DNA from: Planctomycetaceae bacterium
Lineage (GTDB): Bacteria > Planctomycetota > Planctomycetia > Planctomycetales > Planctomycetaceae
Length of the DNA stretch: 13,577 bases
Assembly: GCA_020426065.1 (NCBI GenBank)
Contig: JAGQQT010000050.1
Coordinates: forward strand, 1 to 13,577
Reading direction: 5' to 3'
Shown here: positions 1 to 7,147 of the stretch, piece by piece
Position numbering within the stretch: position 1 is the stretch's first letter
How the letters are laid out: every line of letters begins with the position of its first letter
Notes under the pieces: model-generated
Databases searched by the model: none
What the model was told of the DNA's origin: nothing
What the model saw: only the letters and a program-made list of their open reading frames with translations
Position numbers and translations under genes: made by a program

Positions 1-576
1 CGATTCCATGTTGTCCAGCAGGCAATAACTGTTAACAGGATACTGATCAGCCAAGCCATTACATGAGAGTGGCGAATGTCCTCGACCTGTGGAAGTCATC
101 GTGTTGTCGGATCGCTCAATTTTATCAAGATCCACTAATTGACAGGTGTGATACTCGACGACGTCGTATCCAAGCAGATCGTAAAGTGAAAGGTCAGGCT
201 CTCTGAAATCAGGATAGTTACCTGAGTGGAAATCCTTTGGATCCATGCGGACACCCCGCCCATCCTCTCCAAAGATCATTGGTATTGCACGATACGCATA
301 CACGTGCAGAGTGGAATTCTCCTGAGATTCCTGGAGGTTCCAGAACTGTTTCGGCACAATCCAATGAGAAAACTGCGAATCATCAGCCATATACAGCGTA
401 GAATCAAAATGGTTTTCCACAGCCATGTCCGGTCCATACGCAATGCAATGGCTCACACTGCAGATCTCATCGATGTGTTCCGTTTGAGGACTAACACACC
501 AATCAGCAGGCCGTGGTCTGGGAAACTTTAGTGAAAAACCCAGAAAATATGGAGGTGGATACTTTGTGTTATTCAT
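1..576 (-). CDS. Hypothetical protein, 3' end cut by window edge
   Basis: An open frame of 192 codons starts at ATG 576 and is still open at position 1, so the C-terminus lies outside the window. The reading frame has an in-frame TAG about 60 bases upstream of the ATG, which limits the N-terminus. The product begins MNNTKYPPPYFLGF and is rich in aromatic, proline and acidic residues, with no signal peptide or membrane segment. Near the visible end is a PVNSYCLLDN segment. I do not recognise a named family. The style (soluble, acidic, small, next to a YwqK-like gene) is that of the orphan immunity-like proteins common in planctomycetes, but this is inference. The opposite-strand ORF at 226-531 is its shadow. 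The gene lies 129 bases downstream of the YwqK-like gene on the same strand, with a dispersed repeat between them. No clear ribosome binding site is visible. Confidence 0.75.
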   Translation of the reverse strand, partial: MNNTKYPPPYFLGFSLKFPRPRPADWCVSPQTEHIDEICSVSHCIAYGPDMAVENHFDSTLYMADDSQFSHWIVPKQFWNLQESQENSTLHVYAYRAIPMIFGEDGRGVRMDPKDFHSGNYPDFREPDLSLYDLLGYDVVEYHTCQLVDLDKIERSDNTMTSTGRGHSPLSCNGLADQYPVNSYCLLDNMES

Positions 577-612
577 TCGACTGAGCCCAGGGTTTCTGGC
601 CTTCGATAGTTT

Positions 613-645
613 GGGTGGCCGGGTTCGAATGAAATGAGCCCCCTA
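613..645 (-). repeat. Dispersed intergenic repeat, copy 1
   Basis: On the minus strand this reads GGGGGCTCATTTCATTCGA followed by a C-rich tail ending in GGCCACCC. Four other copies occur in the window (near 1613, 8626, 9947 and 10651). It sits 60 bases 3' of the YwqK-like gene, on the same strand as that gene. A 7-bp inverted repeat GATAGTT/AACTATC brackets it. Function unknown; it behaves like a REP or 3'-UTR repeat. Confidence 0.75.
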
Positions 646-704
646 GATTGAACTATCTGGGAGTCCGCTCTAAACAACTTCAGCCGTCCGTTGACTGGTA
701 ATGA

Positions 705-1415
705 TCAATTCTGTTTCAACAAATGCTGGCGAATCTCAACTGGAAATATCCTGTTGGGTAAATTGTCCTGATCGTGAAAGACTGGCAGCGACTTGTCTTT
801 GGTGGAGAAATGAATGTACTGGTGCTTTCGGACTTTGGTTCCCTTAATGAAGTACTGTGGAAAACCTCTACCTAATCGACCGTGATGATTCCACTCGCGG
901 AATATGCCATGTCGGATTCCTTCGTCGAAATGGCGCTCGACCTCAACCGTTTTTTGATCCTCATTGATCCACCAGGCGTAACCATGGGGTAGACCATCCT
1001 GCATGCAGTGAACTTCTGACAGATAAAAAGGGGCCTCACCGGAGCCGTTCACAGAATGCCACCAAAGGTCAACGCCAGTCCCTTGAGTCATCGTGTATTT
1101 ACCAATCAACTCACCGGATGGTGACCATTGTTTGGATACACCATGAGCCTTTCCGTTCAGGAAAGGTTCGGCGGAAGTGAGAATGCCATCAAAATACCAG
1201 GTGTACTTAATCCCATGGAGCTGCCCGTCCTTCAGGGGGCTCTCTAGGCACAGGTACCCATCTTCGTCATACACTCGGGTGCCAACCAGTTTTCTGTTCA
1301 CAAAGCAATTCACCAGTTGCTTGCTGCCATCTTCATACCGCACGACGATCCGCTCTGAAGCATTACGCGGTATACTCGATTTGTACCGAAGGTCTCGAGG
1401 CATGGCCTGGCTCAT
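705..1415 (-). CDS. YwqK-family (MORN-variant) antitoxin-like protein
   Basis: The product is a soluble protein of about 236 residues. It contains MORN-variant repeats of the YwqK type, recognisable as G-x(1-2)-HG units followed by aromatic and charged strands. Clear units are DGQLHG near residue 63, NGKAHG near 87, DGLPHG near 140 and EGIRHG near 165. YwqK-family proteins are annotated as antitoxins of toxin-antitoxin pairs, from Bacillus YwqK, although direct evidence for that role is thin. No toxin partner is adjacent here, so it may be an orphan. The start is uncertain: ATG 1415 is used, with a TTG two codons upstream and another ATG at 1403 (MPRDLRY) as alternatives, and none has a strong ribosome binding site. 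The plus-strand ORF at 1177-1431 is a shadow. The family call is fairly secure, the antitoxin role is not. Confidence 0.8.
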   Translation of the reverse strand: MSQAMPRDLRYKSSIPRNASERIVVRYEDGSKQLVNCFVNRKLVGTRVYDEDGYLCLESPLKDGQLHGIKYTWYFDGILTSAEPFLNGKAHGVSKQWSPSGELIGKYTMTQGTGVDLWWHSVNGSGEAPFYLSEVHCMQDGLPHGYAWWINEDQKTVEVERHFDEGIRHGIFREWNHHGRLGRGFPQYFIKGTKVRKHQYIHFSTKDKSLPVFHDQDNLPNRIFPVEIRQHLLKQN

Positions 1416-1586
1416 AACCAAAGGTCAATGAGAGGTGCTTTTCTCTCTAACATGAAATATCAATCTGCATAATTCTCCATAAAATTCTGGACTGTTGGAT
1501 GCAGAGTGTCAAGCAGCGGACGCCTATGGCAGTTTGGCTTGAGTCCATGTATTCTATTCCTCAACACTCCACGCTCATTTGAGTTC

Positions 1587-1603
1587 CACTGGCTTTGCCA
1601 GTG
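1587..1603. repeat. Perfect hairpin CACTGGC-TTT-GCCAGTG
   Basis: A 7-bp perfect stem with a 3-base loop stands 9 bases before copy 2 of the dispersed repeat. It is followed by TCGAGCAAC, similar to the CTGAGCAAAG and TTGAGCACAG strings before copies 3 and 4. It may be part of a larger composite repeat of which the other copies have lost the hairpin. Confidence 0.6.
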
Positions 1604-1612
1604 TCGAGCAAC

Positions 1613-1646
1613 GGGTGGTTGGGGTCTAATGAAATGAGCCCCCAGA
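1613..1646 (-). repeat. Dispersed intergenic repeat, copy 2
   Basis: The plus strand reads GGGTGGTTGGGG then TCTAATGAAATGAGCCCCCA; the minus strand is the orientation shared with copy 1. It lies about 105 bases 3' of the 1752-2843 gene and on its strand. Between 1430 and 1750 I see no credible gene: the stretch holds this repeat, the hairpin before it and a GC-rich hairpin after it. Confidence 0.75.
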
Positions 1647-1666
1647 ACTCATACGAGATCCAATCA

Positions 1667-1700
1667 CTCCTTCGACCCTCCCGGGGGGAGGGTAAAGGAG
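1667..1700 (-). terminator. Strong GC-rich hairpin, terminator-like
   Basis: CTCCTT pairs with AAGGAG and ACCCTCCC pairs with GGGAGGGT, giving an interrupted stem of about 14 bp with a 3-base loop. It stands 52 bases 3' of the minus-strand gene ending at 1752. There is no T-tract, so it may be a factor-dependent stop, an mRNA stabiliser or another intergenic repeat instead of a classic terminator. Confidence 0.5.
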
Positions 1701-1751
1701 CGTGGAACAAATGCGATTACCAGATCATCTGGAGGTTCGCCTGGCTCAACC

Positions 1752-2843
1752 TCAGTCACCCTGACTTTTTTTACTGGGCTTGCTCAAGTACTCATCTCGA
1801 TTGACGAGTTCATTCGTACTTTCGTTCTGTTTAAGCTCAGGGTAATGGTCAAACAGTTTTGACAGGCAGCGTGCCGTCCAGAGGGGCATGATTCCCCACA
1901 GTTTTCTGTCAGAATTTGCCTGGACGGATTTTTGCAGAATTTGACACAGAAGCTTTTCTACCTCGGGAGTGCGGCACGACGAATTGCGCACCAGCATGAG
2001 GGCATCAATGGTTGGTCTCTGCATGGGAAGCTCGATGAGCTTGCGTTTTGGTCGATCTCCTTCCCATTCCGGCTGATCTGCCCACTTACGCACGAACTTC
2101 AGAACCGGAACGATTGCCTGATCACCCAACGCTTCCAGCTGCTCAATCGTATGGTCGGATGCCAGGAACGACCATTTGGATTCATTCTCCTTTCCAGAAG
2201 CGATTCTCTCCAGCACTTTCACCCAATGCTCAACCTGTCCAGCTTCTGACTTGGTGGCCACATCACCTTCAAGGTGGTCCAGGTAGGCCTGTTCCGACTG
2301 CGGTCCCGCCTCGACCTGATCGGACCAGCCGAAGTATCCCTCATGTTCCTCAACGACATAGCTGCAATTGGGCGCGAGCGGCAATCCGGCGAAAACGCCA
2401 TTGTCCCGAGCCTGCAGCAGGGCATCCCTGATAGTGATGCCAATGGACTCAGCCACCTGTTCAACGGTGGTGCCTTTGCCGAGCTTTCTCTTTGTTCCGT
2501 CAGGCAGTATCAGGTTGATGGGCGAACCGTTCTCGACCAAGTCCGAGAACGCCCGGTGCCATTCGTCAAACTCGATGGCGTTCGGCTCGATATACGAATT
2601 CCATTCTCCGTCATTTTTCGCCTGCGGACGCGTATCGAATATGATTGCCAGCCAGCCTGACTGGTCGAATTGATACCCGATGGTGATCTGCTGAATGGAC
2701 GCCTCATCCCGCCCCGGTCCCTCGTTGATGTAGAGTGGATAATCCCTGACCCGTTGAGTGATCTGCTTCCGAATCAGTCTGGCTGCTTTTCGCAGATCGA
2801 GTTGCATCTCAGTAATCGCCTGGTTGTTTGAGACAGAAATCAT
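1752..2843 (-). CDS. Hypothetical protein, 363 residues
   Basis: I do not recognise a named family. The product is a soluble acidic protein with no signal peptide. After a basic helix (LRKAARLIRKQI, residues 16-27) there is an alpha/beta part holding GYQFDQSGW, DGEWNSYI and FDEWHRAF, up to about residue 130. The middle (130-185) has LPDGTKRKLG and a helix. The C-terminal half is helical, with ALGDQAIVPVLKFVRKW and later hydrophobic helices that resemble HEAT-like or generic alpha-solenoid packing. The N-terminal part looks like small immunity proteins, but I cannot place it. Starts are ambiguous: ATG 2843 is used, ATG 2807 (MQLDLRKAAR) is equally likely and a TTG at 2879 extends the frame; none has a convincing ribosome binding site. 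Several long opposite-strand ORFs between 1932 and 2673 are shadows. Confidence 0.75.
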   Translation of the reverse strand: MISVSNNQAITEMQLDLRKAARLIRKQITQRVRDYPLYINEGPGRDEASIQQITIGYQFDQSGWLAIIFDTRPQAKNDGEWNSYIEPNAIEFDEWHRAFSDLVENGSPINLILPDGTKRKLGKGTTVEQVAESIGITIRDALLQARDNGVFAGLPLAPNCSYVVEEHEGYFGWSDQVEAGPQSEQAYLDHLEGDVATKSEAGQVEHWVKVLERIASGKENESKWSFLASDHTIEQLEALGDQAIVPVLKFVRKWADQPEWEGDRPKRKLIELPMQRPTIDALMLVRNSSCRTPEVEKLLCQILQKSVQANSDRKLWGIMPLWTARCLSKLFDHYPELKQNESTNELVNRDEYLSKPSKKSQGD

Positions 2844-2938
2844 TCCTGACGAACGGAATTGAAACCACAGGGTGGTCAATCAGGGTTGAAGCCATTTGTC
2901 GTTCAGAGTGAGTCGTAATGCATACTTCTGCTGCAATT

Positions 2939-2968
2939 CCCCGGTCAATGACCGGCAATCAACCGGGG
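2939..2968 (-). terminator. Candidate hairpin 3' of the DUF1254 gene
   Basis: CCCCGGT and ACCGGGG form a 7-bp perfect stem. Inside, CCGGTC-AAT-GACCGG gives an alternative hairpin that shares bases with the first, so the two are mutually exclusive. It lies 23 bases 3' of the gene stop at 2991 and has no T-run on the minus strand. The role as a transcription end is inferred from position only. Confidence 0.4.
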
Positions 2969-2990
2969 CGACTCTGCTTTCCGGATGGAC

Positions 2991-4004
2991 TTACCTGGCA
3001 GGAACGGGAGCGGGAGGAGACCAGTCTCCTTCGAGGATTTCGGTTCCAGGCAGGTAAAGACGCACAACGTAATTCCAACCCTCTGTAATCGGAAGATAAT
3101 TGCTGGCACTCGGATCACCTCCAAAATGGATCGTCATCCCGCCATCGGCATCTTTCTTTCCGGTGACATTATTCTTGGAATAAGCGTTCAAGTTGTTGGG
3201 GGTAAAGAAGCCATCCTTGTTATAGACCGTTACAGACCAGAACCCTTCGACAGGTACATTCCGGGGCATAGTGAGTGTGTAAGCGGACTTACCGTCGTTT
3301 TTCTCCGGCACAACCGAAACATATTTTGCACCACGTGGTGGATTTCCACCCCAGCCAAATGAACTGGCCATCAGGTGAACGATCGGGTCGACCTGTCCCT
3401 TCTTTCCGAAACCATCCGACATGTCGGTGAGCTTATTGGCCAGACGGTTGAGATCCTGACGGGTTTGTTCAAATGAGACCATATCCCAATCGGGCAATTC
3501 CAGTTTTCCGGGTGATGCCTGCTGAATCTGGATGGCATCCTGGAGAGCGTGAGCGGCCCGCATGTCTGCAGGATCATTGGGATCGGCAAAGGTCCGGAAC
3601 AGGGCCATCGCATAGCGGGTCCCCACCGAGTCCATTGTTAACGTGACTTCCCCCCCTCCATGCTTGAGGACCGGCATAAAGTGATCCTGGCTGATGACCA
3701 GCAGGGACTGGAAACGGTCCGGAGATTCGGGTTTGACAATCGTTACCGGCGAGATGAGATCGAACACGATCGCGGTATACAGGGTATCGCGGTTTCCGCG
3801 GATCGTGGTCTGGTTTTCAACCGAGTAAGGTTCACGCAAGTGAAGTATCTTCCCAACTCCACCTGCTTTTTCGGCATACCCCTTGAACTGCACATCGCTT
3901 TCCGCACGAATGTAATTCCGGATGGTCACGGGGACCTTCTCCGCCAAGGCGGACGCGGGCAGAAGACTGCCCAGGACGAACAGGACGAGGATGTTTGTTT
4001 TCAT
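2991..4004 (-). CDS. Secreted DUF1254/DUF1214 domain protein
   Basis: The 337-residue product starts with a clear Sec signal peptide (hydrophobic core [12 protein letters not shown], cleavage probably after ASALA, residue 21), so the mature protein is periplasmic or exported. The N-terminal DUF1254 region, about residues 30-130, carries [13 protein letters not shown] and the following [11 protein letters not shown]. The C-terminal DUF1214 region, about 228-330, carries [24 protein letters not shown] and [18 protein letters not shown], the usual signature blocks. Proteins with this pair are widespread in bacteria and have no established enzymatic role. The length is somewhat shorter than many two-domain members. 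Start ATG 4004 is supported by the signal peptide; the preceding bases give no strong ribosome binding site. A hairpin follows the stop. The gene is transcribed toward the 1752-2843 gene, 147 bases away. Confidence 0.9.
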   Translation of the reverse strand: MKTNILVLFVLGSLLPASALAEKVPVTIRNYIRAESDVQFKGYAEKAGGVGKILHLREPYSVENQTTIRGNRDTLYTAIVFDLISPVTIVKPESPDRFQSLLVISQDHFMPVLKHGGGEVTLTMDSVGTRYAMALFRTFADPNDPADMRAAHALQDAIQIQQASPGKLELPDWDMVSFEQTRQDLNRLANKLTDMSDGFGKKGQVDPIVHLMASSFGWGGNPPRGAKYVSVVPEKNDGKSAYTLTMPRNVPVEGFWSVTVYNKDGFFTPNNLNAYSKNNVTGKKDADGGMTIHFGGDPSASNYLPITEGWNYVVRLYLPGTEILEGDWSPPAPVPAR

Positions 4005-4194
4005 GGTTGAGTTCGATCCAAGAGAGGAGCGTTATCAGAAATGAATGTACGAACCAGATCGATTCCTGATCACGGGAAAGGCATCCTTGAATAGCATCCC
4101 TCATTGTTCACCGATGAATGCAGGGTGTCAATCATGGGAAGATGTGGGCAAATGATTTGCCTGGCGGGAGCCTGAACACATTCCTTGTGTTTCT

Positions 4195-4434
4195 CTATCC
4201 AACTTCAAATCGAAACTGGGCATTCTGCTCGCGGGCAATTCTCAAGCAAATTGCGAGGTCTAGAAGATCTTTGCGAACATGATCAGGATCTTCTAATCCT
4301 GCAGCCATGTCCGCATCATTCTCGATTGCATGGATTAGAACTGTTACGAAAACTCTTGCTGGCTCAGTAAACTCGCGATGTGTCGTGACGCACCTTCCAT
4401 TGCATTTAGAGTTTACCGGCAACAAGTAAAACAC
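4195..4434 (-). CDS. Small hypothetical ORF, possibly frameshifted
   Basis: A 79-residue frame opens with GTG 4434, overlapping the 3' end of the zinc-ribbon gene by 29 bases. From about residue 24 on the product reads like real protein: EPARVFVTVLIHAIENDADM, then LDLAICLRIAREQ, a helical acidic domain. The first 20 residues look unnatural. An ATG at 4405 follows directly after the neighbour's TAA, and another lies at 4397. Both are in other frames that stop within 20 codons. The second reads HIASLL just before the point where EPARVF begins in the main frame. This suggests that an original gene start was knocked out of frame by a small indel, or that the overlapping GTG is genuine. No family recognised. 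Confidence 0.4.
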   Translation of the reverse strand: MFYLLPVNSKCNGRCVTTHREFTEPARVFVTVLIHAIENDADMAAGLEDPDHVRKDLLDLAICLRIAREQNAQFRFEVG

Positions 4435-4954
4435 GATGCCCTAAATGCTCAGCGATGTCTTTTACGAAATCATCGGTAAGTGCTGGCCAATTCCAGAATT
4501 TGAATCCCAGATTGGCAAATCCCCATGGTGGGTCATGTTCCCATTCATTTATTGGCTGACGCTCGCCGCAGCGAGGACAAGCCAGTAAACCCGGTCCCTT
4601 ATTTTCGTACCACTCGCCAACGGCATCGCCCCATGTTTCAGGCACTTCAATGCGATCTGAACAGGCGGAACATATGAGTTCGAATCCGCCCTGGCCGGAA
4701 TGGAATACATTTCTTTTTGTGATGACATCCAGCCCATTGGTGACAAGTTGAAGCAGGTGTTCGTCGGTGCCGCCAGTCGCCTTGTGATAGTTCGGGCCGG
4801 GCGGATAACCCGTATCGCTGCCTAGAACACAATCGGTTGCGTCCGAGGTTACGATTCCCTCGTCGACGAGCCATTCGAGGATCGCAGCACCCAATTCCGG
4901 CGCCTCGGATTCAGTTGCGTCTCGATCGACGACAGATTGGAACCAATCACCCAT
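4406..4954 (-). CDS. Zinc-ribbon hypothetical protein, 182 residues
   Basis: The product has two CxxC pairs: CSAC at residues 95-98 and CPRC at 126-129. Together they form a probable zinc ribbon in the middle of a soluble acidic protein. Before it lie a helical N-terminal part (residues 10-40) and the string TDCVLGSDTGYPPGPNY (40-56). After it lies an aromatic-rich tail (WGFANLGFKFWNWPAL). Similar uncharacterised proteins with TDCVLG and PPGPNY strings followed by a CPxCG ribbon occur in actinobacteria and planctomycetes; I recall no proven role. The start at ATG 4954 is well supported: AAGGTG lies about 6 bases upstream. The gene is 93 bases from the next minus-strand gene upstream (5048-5497), and its own stop is overlapped by the small ORF at 4195-4434. 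Confidence 0.8.
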   Translation of the reverse strand: MGDWFQSVVDRDATESEAPELGAAILEWLVDEGIVTSDATDCVLGSDTGYPPGPNYHKATGGTDEHLLQLVTNGLDVITKRNVFHSGQGGFELICSACSDRIEVPETWGDAVGEWYENKGPGLLACPRCGERQPINEWEHDPPWGFANLGFKFWNWPALTDDFVKDIAEHLGHRVLLVAGKL

Positions 4955-4972
4955 AACATCACCTTGTTAACA

Positions 4973-5050
4973 TAACGACACGCAACGCGCGTGAAGAATT
5001 CTCAATATCAAGGCCGCCCGATTTGCGTACTCGGATGAACGCGATTGTTA
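4973..5050 (-). other. TAAC...CGTTA intergenic segment, attC-like site a
   Basis: On the minus strand this 78-base gap begins with TAACAATCGCGTTCATCCGA, where TAA is the stop codon of the 5048-5497 gene, and ends in TCGTTA before the ribosome binding site of the next gene. The first 20 bases resemble the left half of the aadA-type attC site as I remember it. The two ends share TAAC, but the inner arms pair poorly, so this is only a loose match to an integron recombination site. Confidence 0.3.
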
Positions 5051-5497
5051 CCCGCCGCTTGGGATCGCGGACATTTGTTCCTTATCGGGTACTGCTTCAT
5101 TCCAAACCGCACGCATCAAAGGAGAAAGCGTAAAGCATTCGTCCATACAGGTGGCGTCGACGCAACACCAATAGTATATCGTCGAAGCGTGCAGCAAGAA
5201 ATCGGCAACAAGGAGATCATGTATCGTTCGCCATTCTGCTTCGCCCATGTTGTGGAAGTCTAGCGCGTCGTGAGCGGACGCAATGATCAGGGTCATCAAT
5301 GCGAATCGTTCGTCATCGTCCATTATCAGATTTGAGTAGGTGCTGACAAATTCAGCGAGGCGTGCGCCGTCGGCAAATTCGATGTCCCAGTCCTGAGAGT
5401 ACGCATTCGAGGAGAAACCGAAAATGGCATCAAGACGCTGAATAGCTGCCGCGGTTGGATGTCGTACCGTTGGTTCTTCAGGTTTGGCTCCAACCAT
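5048..5497 (-). CDS. Hypothetical immunity-like protein, 149 residues
   Basis: The frame is open back to 5575, but that extension begins with TTG inside a repeat shared with the next gene, so ATG 5497 (MVGAKPEEPT) is the likely start. The product is small, acidic and soluble. The segment TAAAIQRLDAIFG is followed by QDWDIEFADGARLAEFVSTY (residues 35-54) and DDDERFALMTLIIAS (60-74). The rest is helical with a cluster of cysteines at YYWCCVDATC (109-117). The D-W-D-I-E-F-A-D-G string and the helical layout are those I associate with planctomycete orphan immunity-type proteins; no toxin lies nearby, so the role is inference. Its stop codon TAA begins the attC-like segment that follows. No strong ribosome binding site is visible. 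Confidence 0.75.
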   Translation of the reverse strand: MVGAKPEEPTVRHPTAAAIQRLDAIFGFSSNAYSQDWDIEFADGARLAEFVSTYSNLIMDDDERFALMTLIIASAHDALDFHNMGEAEWRTIHDLLVADFLLHASTIYYWCCVDATCMDECFTLSPLMRAVWNEAVPDKEQMSAIPSGG

Positions 5498-5554
5498 TGC
5501 GTGCAGGCTTTCAGTAGTAAGGGTGCGTCCTATTACACATTGTCCGAAATGCGA

Positions 5555-5580
5555 ATTCAGGAAGGTGCGTTTCAACGCAC
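5555..5580 (-). repeat. Leader hairpin repeat, copy 1
   Basis: Twenty-five of 26 bases match the copy at 6245-6270. The core GTGCGTT-TC-AACGCAC is a 6 to 7-bp stem with a tiny loop. It lies 57 bases upstream of ATG 5497, in the leader of that gene. A later GACGCACCC/GACGCATCC string is also shared by the two leaders, so the similarity extends about 60 bases with decay. Confidence 0.7.
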
Positions 5581-5582
5581 GC

Positions 5583-5619
5583 TAATCAACTTCGCGGTTC
5601 ATGGATAATGGGTTGGTTA
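5583..5619 (-). other. Short TAAC-bounded inverted repeat after a stop codon
   Basis: On the minus strand the stop codon of the 5617-6183 gene starts TAACCAACC. The gap then runs to GTTGATTA just before the leader hairpin. TAACCAAC and GTTGATTA pair at 7 of 8 positions. At 37 bases it is shorter than attC sites usually are, so it is listed only as part of the stop-codon TAAC pattern. Confidence 0.25.
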
Positions 5620-6183
5620 TTCCGGTATTTCAGGCTTCGGATGCAATTTGAAGTAACGAGAGTATGGTTGAAGATAGTTTGTGTCTGTCTGAATGCAGGT
5701 GATCTCTTCGAGCGGAATAAGCGTCAGGTCGTTGTCCCAGTTTCCAGCCCCTGAAAATTCATGTATGCGAACGAAATCATCCGGATCTGTATCAACATAC
5801 GTGCCGAAATGCACAAATGGCGGGTCAGACAATTCCTGCTCGACGATGATCAGTGTGTCCGGTTCAAGAGAATTCAGGTAGTCAGACCATGAGTTGATTT
5901 TGAATTGAGAGTCAAAGGGGACTTTCGCTATGGTCCCCTCTGTAGCCATGAGCTGACGCTGGAATCGATTTGTTGGATGGCATCGCGCGTTTGTGATATG
6001 CCGTCGATCCAGGAGAAGGTATCCGTCAAGAAGGAAGTCTCTCACCAATTGCAGCATGATCAGGGAGTCAGATACGGCGAGGATAAATCCTTGCAGTTCG
6101 GCACTATCAACACTGTCTCGGCGAAACGAAACGAGCTGCCGTCCGGTGTAATATCCGATGATGTCTTCGTCTGATGGAACCAT
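5617..6183 (-). CDS. Hypothetical protein with possible Sm/SH3-like barrel
   Basis: The product is a soluble acidic protein of 188 residues starting at ATG 6183 (MVPSDEDIIGYYTGRQLVSF). A longer frame to 6246 begins inside the leader repeat and is unlikely. The strands ELQGFILAVSDSLIMLQLV (residues 29-47) and LDGYLLLDRRHIT (52-64) have the alternating pattern of a small beta-barrel. In families I know, a phrase of the form G-F-hydrophobic, then D-G-Y-hydrophobic, then D-I-T appears in Sm-like or SH3-like immunity and regulatory domains. The C-terminal part repeats strand-rich text (DTLIIVEQELSD, then NDLTLIPLEEITCIQTD), which may be a second copy of the same barrel. No catalytic motif is seen. 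It is followed after 119 bases by the 5048-5497 gene on the same strand. Confidence 0.7.
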   Translation of the reverse strand: MVPSDEDIIGYYTGRQLVSFRRDSVDSAELQGFILAVSDSLIMLQLVRDFLLDGYLLLDRRHITNARCHPTNRFQRQLMATEGTIAKVPFDSQFKINSWSDYLNSLEPDTLIIVEQELSDPPFVHFGTYVDTDPDDFVRIHEFSGAGNWDNDLTLIPLEEITCIQTDTNYLQPYSRYFKLHPKPEIPE

Positions 6184-6244
6184 GGCGAGGATAACTATTC
6201 CTTGGCAGCAGGATGCGTCTTGACGCTCCTTGCTCGATCTGTGC

Positions 6245-6270
6245 ATTCAGGGAGGTGCGTTTCAACGCAC
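6245..6270 (-). repeat. Leader hairpin repeat, copy 2
   Basis: Same 26-base unit as at 5555-5580 with one difference, on the same strand and in the same place relative to the following gene (61 bases before ATG 6183). Together the two copies suggest a shared regulatory leader or a recombination boundary upstream of each small gene. Confidence 0.7.
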
Positions 6271-6309
6271 AATGCGATTACACTCCTCTCCGTTATGAAC
6301 AAGCGATGC

Positions 6310-6822
6310 TCAATCATCGAACGATTTTTCGTAGGCAACACGAATTCGTTTTGAGTTTATGTCTCCCTTTGTGCAAAAGGGGCAACCACAAGGTTTATTG
6401 CCTTTGGCATCGGGGTAGTACCGCCATCCAATGACCTGCGGCAGTGAAATGATTTTATGTATCTCAGATGGCTGAATCTTGCGTGGGACGATAATCTCAA
6501 AGCCTTCAGGTTGTTCAGCGTTGAAAATCACCCCAATTGCCTCAACGGCAGTGAGCAACTGATGATTTTGATTGTAATGTCCGACCATGACTATTTGGTC
6601 GTCGGGAATGCGAAAGTAGACACCGACAATTGTACGTTGTCCACCCCGTTTGAGTTCACGTAGCCACTGATGCGACACGTGAAAATTGTCGGTTACCGGC
6701 ATTGCGAACACAATTCGGTCATAGCCCTCATTAAGCGGCTGTTTCAGACGACGCGGTTTGATTCCAGCACGACGTATTGATTCGATTTCTTTCTCAGCCG
6801 CGAGGTGAACGAGCAGTGCCAT
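6310..6822 (-). CDS. Hypothetical CGCPFC protein, possible ART-like fold
   Basis: The 170-residue soluble product starts at ATG 6822 with HLAAEKEIESIRRAGIKP. A His near residue 6 followed by a helix ending in G-I is reminiscent of the opening of RNA 2'-phosphotransferase and DarT-like ADP-ribosyltransferase folds. Strands follow at RIVFAMPV (36-43) and RTIVGVYFRIPDD (63-75). GFEIIVPRKIQPSEIHKI (107-124) also matches the late strand and helix of such folds, where an IVP..I....I pattern is common. The C-terminus carries CGCPFC (145-150) before GDINSKRIR, a probable metal or structural knuckle with only three cysteines. I cannot identify a catalytic triad with confidence, so an active enzyme, a toxin or a decayed relative all remain possible. 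No strong ribosome binding site is visible. Confidence 0.7.
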   Translation of the reverse strand: MALLVHLAAEKEIESIRRAGIKPRRLKQPLNEGYDRIVFAMPVTDNFHVSHQWLRELKRGGQRTIVGVYFRIPDDQIVMVGHYNQNHQLLTAVEAIGVIFNAEQPEGFEIIVPRKIQPSEIHKIISLPQVIGWRYYPDAKGNKPCGCPFCTKGDINSKRIRVAYEKSFDD

Positions 6823-7041
6823 AGTAAGTACGTTGCTTCATGTCAGAACTAACCATTAGCCAGAATCCCCACTCTTTCTAACGGGAATGAGTTTTGTGTA
6901 AAACACTACGCGTTATTTTTGCTAGAGAAAAAAGTGTGTCAAGAATAGATACTGTTTTCTGGACTGGCTCCTGCCTGACTGTTCATCTCTGGCCATAATT
7001 TGAGTCTTTTAACACTTTGAGGCTGTTGAGCGAGATTGATT

Positions 7042-7147
7042 CACCACGAAGATCGCGAAGAAGAAATATGATAATCTCTCGTGCCATATGACCGGTTGTG
7101 ACTTCGAAGTGTACCGACAACGGATTCCTTCGTGCTCTTCGTGGTTA
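7042..7147. repeat. Inverted ACCACGAAG-type repeat pair
   Basis: The left arm reads CACCACGAAGATCGCGAAG and the right arm CCTTCGTGCTCTTCGTGGTT, its imperfect reverse complement, about 70 bases apart. The motif ACCACGAAG plus CACGAAG is a recurrent intergenic repeat in planctomycetes, Verrucomicrobia and other phyla, in my recollection. The stretch from 6823 to 7398 (576 bases) contains no credible gene. Besides this pair I see only AT-rich DNA at 6880-7020 and two GGAAACATC strings near 7250-7275. Confidence 0.6.

Noticed and set aside
226..531. Plus-strand 101-codon frame
   Set aside because: The minus strand carries a better frame open through the left edge with its own ATG at 576; the plus frame has no recognisable content.
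1932..2673. Several overlapping plus-strand frames
   Set aside because: They are antisense to the 363-residue minus-strand gene, rich in Arg, Pro and Ser as shadows usually are, and overlap each other.
4973..5050. Calling a definite integron attC
   Set aside because: The left half looks right but the inner boxes do not pair and no integrase gene is in the window; kept only as attC-like.
5497..6270. CRISPR array from the repeated hairpins
   Set aside because: Only two copies 690 bases apart with genes between; no regular spacers.
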